Assembly: GCA_003009815.1 (NCBI GenBank)
Contig: PXPD01000004.1
Coordinates: 1-5,297, forward strand
Origin: Nanohaloarchaea archaeon SW_4_43_9
Lineage (GTDB): Archaea > Nanohalarchaeota > Nanosalinia > Nanosalinales > Nanosalinaceae
Direction of reading: 5' to 3'
DNA: 5,297 bases
Made by a program: the position numbers and the translations under genes
The notes under the pieces: generated by a model
Databases searched by the model: none
What the model was told of the DNA's origin: nothing
Seen by the model: the letters and a program-made list of their open reading frames with translations, nothing else
Shown here: positions 1-4,093 of the stretch, piece by piece
Layout of the letters: the number at the start of each line of letters is the position of its first letter
Numbering within the stretch: position 1 is the stretch's first letter

Positions 1-116
1 TGGAAAATGCTTCGACCTTTTCCAGAGCCTCGAAGATAGGGAAAATAACCGACTACCTAAAATCAGAGGGAAGTGTAATTTACAACAGAGATAGATTAGT
101 TTTCGTAAAGGAGTGA
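1..116 (+). CDS. C-terminal end of an unrecognised protein (5' end outside window)
   Basis: An open frame runs in from the left edge (first full codon at base 3) and stops at TGA 114-116. It gives 37 residues, from ENASTFSRASKIGK through a middle containing ITDYLKSEG to the end RDRLVFVKE. The piece is basic to neutral and has no membrane segment. Its pattern (a short helix, a lysine-rich helix, then a strand pair) could be the end of a small winged-helix or similar domain, but I do not recognise the family. The tail is judged real for three reasons: the frame stays open up to the edge, it ends 6 bases before the dihydrofolate reductase start, and the ribosome binding site of that gene overlaps this stop codon, as in a tight operon. 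The protein's function cannot be inferred from this fragment. Confidence 0.6.
   Translation, partial: ENASTFSRASKIGKITDYLKSEGSVIYNRDRLVFVKE
110..116 (+). promoter_or_regulatory. Shine-Dalgarno site of the dihydrofolate reductase gene
   Basis: GGAGTGA lies 6 bases before ATG 123 and includes the upstream gene's TGA stop. This suggests translational coupling. The spacing favours ATG 123 over the out-of-frame ATG at 119, which reaches a stop after about 16 codons. Confidence 0.65.
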
Positions 117-122
117 GAATGA

Positions 123-602
123 ATGCAGAAGATAATCATAGCGGCGGTAGCGGAAAACAATGTAATAGGTAAAGATGGCGATATACCCTGGCATTATTCC
201 GAAGATATGAAGCATTTCAAACAGAAGACAACAGGTCATTCCGTTATCATGGGTAGAAAAACCTATTTCTCGCTTCCAGAGGATTTCAGACCTCTACCGG
301 ATAGAAAGAACATAGTGCTTTCCCGTTCTGAACCTGAACTGCCTGAGAGTGTAGAGCTGGCGAACAGTCTCGATGAAGCTTGGGAAAAAGCGGAAGAATA
401 CTCCAATAAAGCATTCATAATCGGTGGAGCCGGAGTATATGAACAGGCGATGCAAGGAGCTGATAGAATGATACTGACAGAAGTTCACGAGGAGTACGAA
501 GGCGACACGTTCTTCCCGGAATGGAGTAAAGATAACTGGGAGGAAGTTAAACGAGATGATAGAGAAGAACTCAGCTTTGTGGAGTACAGAAAAACTGTCT
601 AA
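123..602 (+). CDS. folA: Dihydrofolate reductase
   Basis: The product reduces dihydrofolate to tetrahydrofolate with NADPH in the cytoplasm, supplying one-carbon carriers for thymidylate, purine and methionine synthesis. At 159 residues it matches the usual family length of about 160. Family signatures visible in order are: NNVIGKDGDIPW (12-23), which covers the Met20-type loop and the conserved Pro-Trp; D28 in SEDMKHFK, the expected catalytic acid; VIMGRKTY (41-48), the NADPH-binding segment; RPLPDRKNIVLSR (56-68); IIGGAGVYEQ (99-108), the second cofactor loop; and EGDTFFPE (126-133) near the end. ATG 123 is chosen from the Shine-Dalgarno site at 110-116 and the typical MQKIIIAAVAEN opening. 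It follows an unknown gene by 6 bases, probably in one operon. At its end it overlaps the convergent surface-protein gene by 4 bases. Many archaea lack this enzyme, so lateral acquisition is possible, but nothing in the base composition singles it out. Confidence 0.95.
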   Translation: MQKIIIAAVAENNVIGKDGDIPWHYSEDMKHFKQKTTGHSVIMGRKTYFSLPEDFRPLPDRKNIVLSRSEPELPESVELANSLDEAWEKAEEYSNKAFIIGGAGVYEQAMQGADRMILTEVHEEYEGDTFFPEWSKDNWEEVKRDDREELSFVEYRKTV

Positions 603-1825
603 CTGAAACTGAATTCTTCATCTTCTGAGGAACGGTTTCTCAACTCTGAAACCTTTTGCCCAAGATCTATTCTTCCCGTATAATCAAGTCCCAAAACAGC
701 GATAACTATCAGCAGAATTATTCCTACTCCAACCGCTCCAGGCGACTCAGTGAACTGTCCTGCTAAACCGTTATTTGGAGATGTTTCTCCAGTTTCATCC
801 TGTTGCTGACCTGTCTCTTCCTCGGTCTGGTTCTCAGTTGGGTTTTGATCCTGTTCCCCGGGTTCAGTATTATTATCCGAATCCGTTTCATTATCCTGTG
901 AACCGGTCTCATTGGTTTCCTGATCCTGAGTAGAGTCAGTTGAACTATTCTGAATATTTACAGTTGAGGTACTTGAATTTTCTTCCTCACCAAAAGCAGC
1001 ATAAGTGGAGAAGTGAGGTACTTCAGCGATCACGAAGTCATTTCCTCTCTCAGTTACTTCGATACCTTCAGATACCCATTCGCCGTTCTCAAGTCGATAG
1101 ACATCCACATCTTGAAGATCCTCGTCGTGTTCAAATCTCAATGTTCCCCTGCTTGAATCTTCAGTAGTGTTGATCTGAACTGAAACAGCAGAGACAAGTT
1201 CATCCTCTCCCTGCGGAGTATCAACCGCTAGCGAATCATAGCTTTCAATCGTCGCAGTTCCATTACCTGAACTGTTGATTTCTACTTCAATACTGCCCGA
1301 CAAGCTTTCCAGCTGTGCATTTGCCTCTGTATCCGGCCCCACATTAACTGTTGTATTGTCAACTGCCGGAGCTGAGCTAGGATTGGATAGAAGCTTCAGC
1401 TCAAACTGATAATCGCCCGGCATCAGTCTAGGGACGGATTCAATATTATAGCTTACAGTGTTCTCATCCTCAATACTATCTGAATCAAAAGTACAGATGT
1501 ACTGAGAGTAGTTTTTGCCTCCTGTTACAGATCCGCATTCCTCTTCAGAACCATCATTCAAAGTTCTGTTAAGGTTGAACTCCTCACCTGAAACCCTGTC
1601 CTCTCCTTCTTCAACTTCCAGCTCAGAGTTCGAAACCCTCAAACGGGTCTCAACAATATGATTATCGACGAAGTTACCGTTTGTATCAAAACTGATCGAG
1701 AAACTTCTTTCCTCACCACCAGCCATCTCAAAATCAAGGTCATCCGACTCTGTTAGCTGGACAGGCTGTGCTGAAACCATTGAAGCAAGGAAAAATACTG
1801 AAACCAGTAGCAGTGTTTTTCTCAT
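599..1825 (-). CDS. Secreted glycoprotein with stalk and C-terminal membrane anchor
   Basis: This is a 408-residue cell-surface protein of no named family. Residues 1-19 form a classical signal peptide (basic MRK, hydrophobic core, likely cut after MVSA). The acidic ectodomain at 20-280 looks beta-sandwich-like, has two cysteines (97, 111), and ends in PHFSTYAAFGE (270-280), a phrase typical of archaeal exported proteins with Ig-like or PGF-pre-PGF-type domains. Residues 281-352 are a low-complexity Ser/Thr/Asn/Gln/Glu linker. Sequons (N-x-S/T) occur along the ectodomain and linker, at least eleven in all, so heavy N-glycosylation is likely. A transmembrane helix at about 363-380 is followed by a short charged cytoplasmic tail. 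The protein is thus a type I anchored stalked protein. The start ATG 1825-1823 shares its A with the TGA stop of the upstream gene and has a good Shine-Dalgarno site at 1833-1839. An adhesin or envelope role is inferred, and the topology is much surer than the function. Confidence 0.85.
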   Translation of the reverse strand: MRKTLLLVSVFFLASMVSAQPVQLTESDDLDFEMAGGEERSFSISFDTNGNFVDNHIVETRLRVSNSELEVEEGEDRVSGEEFNLNRTLNDGSEEECGSVTGGKNYSQYICTFDSDSIEDENTVSYNIESVPRLMPGDYQFELKLLSNPSSAPAVDNTTVNVGPDTEANAQLESLSGSIEVEINSSGNGTATIESYDSLAVDTPQGEDELVSAVSVQINTTEDSSRGTLRFEHDEDLQDVDVYRLENGEWVSEGIEVTERGNDFVIAEVPHFSTYAAFGEEENSSTSTVNIQNSSTDSTQDQETNETGSQDNETDSDNNTEPGEQDQNPTENQTEEETGQQQDETGETSPNNGLAGQFTESPGAVGVGIILLIVIAVLGLDYTGRIDLGQKVSELRNRSSEDEEFSFS

Positions 1826-2187
1826 CAGTTACCCACCTCTTTCGAATTCACGATGTTACCGTTTATCTGCAGCTTGACAGTTGAAGACCCATCTAGATTT
1901 TCAACTGAATAGTTTACTTTAGCTCCAGAGTCAATATCTTGTTGAGTAACATTTTGATCTGTATCATTTACGAGAAGATCATAATTGTCACTCGAAGAGT
2001 CGAATACAGTTTCCATGTTATTCTGGATAGTAACGTTATCATTTGAATTGCTCACTGAGCTTATATTCAAGGCTGAATCAACATTTGCAGTTCCGGAGAT
2101 AACTCCAAAACTGGTCAATACCTCCGCTGATCCAATACTTAGCACAAGTATTAGAGCAACTGTCAGTAACGCTTTTCTACCTAACAT
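1825..2187 (-). CDS. Small secreted protein with SipW/TasA-like leader
   Basis: This 120-residue protein starts MLGRKALLT, has a hydrophobic segment at about 6-18, then GSAEVLTSFGVISGTANV (19-36). The remainder is acidic, Asn/Ser-rich and lacks cysteine. It carries five N-x-S/T sequons (for example NIS, NDT, NYS) and predicted strands to the C-terminus. The leader closely resembles that of the beta-helix protein encoded just upstream (GSAALLTNFGTVSGDAEV), so the two share an export type and possibly one fold. A hydrophobic stretch followed at once by a short Phe-Gly/Ser-Gly motif and a beta strand recalls SipW-dependent TasA/camelysin proteins; this is inference. ATG 2187 is preferred to the in-frame GTG at 2211 because the longer form adds FDSRSCF-type residues translated from a tRNA-like sequence and spoils the signal peptide. 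No Shine-Dalgarno site precedes ATG 2187. The stop overlaps the next start as TGATG, implying translational coupling. Function unknown; a pilin-like subunit or matrix protein is possible. Confidence 0.75.
   Translation of the reverse strand: MLGRKALLTVALILVLSIGSAEVLTSFGVISGTANVDSALNISSVSNSNDNVTIQNNMETVFDSSSDNYDLLVNDTDQNVTQQDIDSGAKVNYSVENLDGSSTVKLQINGNIVNSKEVGN
1833..1839 (-). promoter_or_regulatory. Shine-Dalgarno site of the stalked glycoprotein gene
   Basis: On the minus strand GAGGTGG lies 7 bases before ATG 1825, inside the last codons of the small secreted protein gene. With the TGATG overlap it supports re-initiation or coupled translation of the pair. Confidence 0.65.
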
Positions 2188-2188
2188 A

Positions 2189-2237
2189 AAGCAGGACCGG
2201 GAATCGAACACCGGCCTCAGCCCGCCAGGGCCTGCTT
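2189..2237 (-). other. tRNA-like 49-base sequence (degenerate tRNA 3' part or armless tRNA-like leader)
   Basis: Read on the minus strand, AAGCAGG (2237-2231) pairs perfectly with CCTGCTT (2195-2189) as a 7-bp acceptor-like stem. Directly inside its 3' arm is CCGGTGTTCGATTCCCGG. This is a tRNA T-arm with the canonical TTCGATT loop and a 5-bp stem that is perfect except for one extra T in the 5' strand. Only about 16 bases (a CCC-TGGC-GGG mini-hairpin, then CTGAGG) separate the acceptor 5' arm from the T-arm. The D-arm and a normal 7-base anticodon loop are therefore absent, and this is not a standard tRNA. It ends one base before the ATG of the small secreted protein. It may be a decayed tRNA fragment left by integration or deletion, the 3' part of a split tRNA, or a structured 5' leader. 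The T-arm likeness is clear; function is unknown. Confidence 0.45.
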
Positions 2238-2244
2238 CCTAGAT

Positions 2245-2268
2245 CCTCTCAAAAATAAAAAAGAGAGG
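2245..2268 (-). terminator. T-rich hairpin after the beta-helix gene
   Basis: Starting 7 bases after the stop codon of the beta-helix gene, the minus strand reads CCTCTC, a 12-base loop made of T except for one A, then GAGAGG. The 6-bp stem and the T runs suit archaeal oligo-U termination. The same A/T block (2251-2262) could also act as a TATA-like element for the small secreted protein gene about 65 bases downstream. Either use is inferred. Confidence 0.4.
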
Positions 2269-2275
2269 GGAAAAA

Positions 2276-3664
2276 CTAGCTTGATGTTTCTCCATTAGCT
2301 GGAAGGATGCTTGTCGTCAAGCTGTAGCTGTCAGGCTTGAGGTTAATAGCGAACTCATTGACAATACCGAATTCGTCATCGGTGTTCGCTGCAACTGTTG
2401 TATCTGCATCAGCCCACGAGGCATCTATGGTGCTTGAATCCTGTTGATCTAGAGTGATGCCGTCGGTTCCAAACCAGTTGTTGTCAGCATTTACAGTGAC
2501 ATCGCTCTTGCTCTCTATGTCACTTGCGGTCAGCATGTTGTTGTTCTGAACATCGACCGGTGAACTTGCAGCTTCTACACCTACTGCAGTTCCAAGGTAA
2601 CTATCCCCTGTAACTGTGCCAATGTGGTTGTACTCTACCAATGCATTGCTTGGCGATCCAGTTGTTCCGTCACCTGTCGCTGCATCATCAACATCAACTC
2701 CGAAAGCCCAGACACCGTTTACTCCTTCAACAGTGTTCTGAGACACAGTCGTATCATCTGAGTTGTGCTGGACCAGTACTCCGTAAGCACCACTTCCTGT
2801 CGATTCAATTCCTTCAATGTGGTTGTCTCTAACTGTTGCTTTGTCGCCCCGGAATACCTGAACTCCCTTCGTCGCTTCAGAACCACTGATATCATGGATG
2901 TGGTTGTGGGTAATCACGGCATTGTCGCCGTCATTGTTTACTCTGACTCCTACAAAGTTTCCAGAGTTTTCAGCTTTAAACCCATCTTTGATTTCGAAGC
3001 CTTTGACAGTTACATCGCTGGCAACAATGTCGAATCCATCGGCCGTAGCTCCTCTCGGATTATCAGCAACTAGAGTGACTGACTTTGTGACATCAACATC
3101 TTCATCGTAAATTCCATTAGTTACAACGATGACATCATCCTCTGCAGCGTTATTAACTGCTTTCTGGATAGTTCCGTAAGTGTTAGAATCTCCAGTGTTG
3201 TCAGAATCTACTGTGATTTCTGCTGCATCATAGCTGTAACCTCTTGAGAAGTCGTGTCCTGCATCGTCGAAGTACTCGACATAGTCAGTTTCAATCCCTG
3301 TACATCCTGAAGTTTCTCCAAAGTCAGCTGAAACTCCTTCAATAGAGCTTGAGTAACCATCTGTGGAGTTGCTACAGGTTGTATTGAATCCGATCTGTGT
3401 TGAGACGTTTGCGTTACTTTGTAGAGTCCTTGTCTCAATCTCTGTCTCTCCAGCTACCTGATTGGTATCGAAGCTGAAGTCAGAACCTCCATTAAGCACT
3501 ACTGCCTGTTCAACTTCTGCGTCTCCAGAAACTGTTCCGAAGTTGGTCAGTAGTGCTGCGCTTCCTGATCCGATGAGGAATAGAGCAAGTACTGCAACAG
3601 TTGGAACTGTCTTTCCTAGAAGTTCTACGTCGTGCTTGAGTGCTTTCTTTGCGTGTTCTTTCAT
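2276..3664 (-). CDS. Secreted parallel beta-helix surface protein
   Basis: This 462-residue exported protein is numbered here from ATG 3664. Residues 17-36 form a hydrophobic signal or anchor segment ending GSGSA, followed by ALLTNFGTVSGDAEV (36-50), the leader shared with the small secreted protein downstream. Residues 50-155 form an acidic strand-rich domain with cysteines 97 and 121 (possible disulfide) and three sequons. From about 160 a right-handed beta-helix of NosD/DUF1565/pectate-lyase-like style begins with GTIQKAVNNAAEDDVIVV. Its coils have repeating ends such as ITHNHIHDI, VRDNHIEGI, VSQNTVEGV and VEYNHIGTV, closing with NNWFGTDG near 395-402. Three of these coils share the DNA word ATGTGGTTGT (+ strand at 2622, 2817, 2898). 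The C-terminus FAINLKPDSYSLTTSILPA looks like a final sandwich strand. No catalytic residues were identified, so glycan binding, adhesion or glycan cleavage are all open. The in-frame GTG at 3676 is rejected because it lies within the Shine-Dalgarno sequence. Confidence 0.85.
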   Translation of the reverse strand: MKEHAKKALKHDVELLGKTVPTVAVLALFLIGSGSAALLTNFGTVSGDAEVEQAVVLNGGSDFSFDTNQVAGETEIETRTLQSNANVSTQIGFNTTCSNSTDGYSSSIEGVSADFGETSGCTGIETDYVEYFDDAGHDFSRGYSYDAAEITVDSDNTGDSNTYGTIQKAVNNAAEDDVIVVTNGIYDEDVDVTKSVTLVADNPRGATADGFDIVASDVTVKGFEIKDGFKAENSGNFVGVRVNNDGDNAVITHNHIHDISGSEATKGVQVFRGDKATVRDNHIEGIESTGSGAYGVLVQHNSDDTTVSQNTVEGVNGVWAFGVDVDDAATGDGTTGSPSNALVEYNHIGTVTGDSYLGTAVGVEAASSPVDVQNNNMLTASDIESKSDVTVNADNNWFGTDGITLDQQDSSTIDASWADADTTVAANTDDEFGIVNEFAINLKPDSYSLTTSILPANGETSS

Positions 3665-3672
3665 ATCAAATT

Positions 3673-3680
3673 TCACCTCC
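3673..3680 (-). promoter_or_regulatory. Strong Shine-Dalgarno site deciding the beta-helix gene start
   Basis: On the minus strand GGAGGTGA lies 8 bases before ATG 3664. The upstream in-frame GTG (3676-3674) is part of this motif, so it should not be the start. This removes four residues (MKFD) from the longest reading. Confidence 0.8.
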
Positions 3681-3809
3681 GGACATTTTCCGAAACTGTT
3701 GTTAGAAATGCGTTAAGGTTTTGAAAAAGAGATGTATGAGAATTTGAAAAATAGCCATCAGATAATCTAGATTGTGTGTTCACGTGTTTCCCCCCCTTTC
3801 TGAATAAAT

Positions 3810-3830
3810 GCCTTACCCCCTTAGTAAGGC
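3810..3830. other. Perfect 7-bp stem-loop
   Basis: GCCTTAC (3810-3816) and GTAAGGC (3824-3830) pair fully around the 7-base loop CCCCTTA. It sits about 150 bases upstream of the beta-helix gene start and just downstream (minus-strand sense) of a TATA-like box. It could be a leader structure or an operator. The pairing is seen directly; the role is unknown. Confidence 0.45.
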
Positions 3831-3855
3831 GAGTAACGATTAAAGTTGAAGCAAG

Positions 3856-3865
3856 TATTTTAAAT
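3856..3865. promoter_or_regulatory. TATA-like box in the divergent region
   Basis: TATTTTAAAT reads as an archaeal TATA-like box on either strand. On the plus strand it would start RNA near 3888, ahead of the hairpins ending at 3959. On the minus strand it would start RNA near 3833, giving a leader of about 170 bases for the beta-helix gene. Direction is undecided. Confidence 0.3.
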
Positions 3866-3928
3866 GGTTCGACCGAGACGGCTGTAAAACAGATTTCAGT
3901 GCCACAGGCATGATCTAAGGTGTTACCT

Positions 3929-3966
3929 CTAAAATCAGGGCTTAGAAACCCGGATTTAGGGCTTTT
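3929..3966 (+). terminator. Hairpin followed by T run (possible small-RNA terminator)
   Basis: CTAAAATC (3929-3936) pairs with GATTTAG (3953-3959) with one bulged A. An inner GGG-CCC helix (3938-3940 with 3949-3951) extends it beyond an A/G mismatch and closes an 8-base loop. TTTT follows at 3963-3966. This is consistent with the end of a short plus-strand transcript starting near 3888, but the T run is short and the call is tentative. Confidence 0.25.
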
Positions 3967-4017
3967 CCCCATCATATAACATTTGTACTAAACTGCTATT
4001 AGAGAGTTCGTAGGTAC

Positions 4018-4024
4018 TTTAAAA
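4018..4024 (+). promoter_or_regulatory. Candidate TATA box for the helicase gene
   Basis: TTTAAAA occurs about 70 bases upstream of GTG 4094 and would place transcription start near 4047, leaving an untranslated leader of about 45 bases. No upstream BRE was confirmed, so this is an inference from position and composition. Confidence 0.3.
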
Positions 4025-4093
4025 CGTGTTTACAGATTTGCGTGAACTATATCCAGAAAGGATCAAAACTGTTTGGACGCAAACTACTTTTGT

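Larger units (their letters stand above)
3665..4093. other. Divergent non-coding region between the surface cluster and the helicase
   Basis: No credible protein is encoded here. A minus-strand frame of 100 codons (3975-3673) crosses it but has no family features and overlaps the start of the beta-helix gene. The region contains a 10-bp palindrome AATCTAGATT (3764-3773), a CACGTG palindrome (3781-3786), a run of seven C (3790-3796) and a perfect 7-bp hairpin (3810-3830). It also contains TATA-like boxes (3856-3865, 4018-4024), four very small stem-triloops between 3873 and 3927, and a longer hairpin with T run (3929-3966). It must hold the promoters of both flanking genes. A promoter for the beta-helix gene is not clear; a weak A/T-rich block sits at about 3740-3752. 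A structured small RNA is possible. I see no SRP RNA, RNase P RNA or intact tRNA. Confidence 0.6.

Noticed and set aside
119..167. ATG at 119 as an alternative start near dihydrofolate reductase
   Set aside because: It is out of frame with the reductase and reaches a stop codon after about 16 codons.
2188..2211. N-terminal extension of the small secreted protein from GTG 2211
   Set aside because: The added residues (VFDSRSCF) are a translation of the tRNA-like T-arm and acceptor, and they would bury the signal peptide. ATG 2187 gives a normal secreted-protein start.
1985..2242. Plus-strand frame of 85 codons
   Set aside because: It is antisense to the small secreted protein gene and runs through the tRNA-like element, with no independent coding support.
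2189..2275. A complete tRNA gene between the two surface genes
   Set aside because: The bases upstream of the T-arm give no D-arm or 7-base anticodon loop, and the T-stem has an extra base. Only a partial tRNA-like form is supported.
2622..2907. Repeated word ATGTGGTTGT as a possible DNA repeat array
   Set aside because: The three copies at 2622, 2817 and 2898 are unevenly spaced and encode the Asn-His-Ile turns of beta-helix coils, so protein repeats explain them. There is no CRISPR-like spacing.
3673..3975. Minus-strand frame of 100 codons upstream of the beta-helix gene
   Set aside because: It has no recognisable motif or ribosome binding site, crosses the hairpins and palindromes of the intergenic region, and overlaps the strong Shine-Dalgarno site of the beta-helix gene.
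4073..4093. TTG 4073 as the helicase start
   Set aside because: It would add LDANYFC before the family-like MKVENLDLPE opening. A weak GGA upstream is not enough to prefer it.
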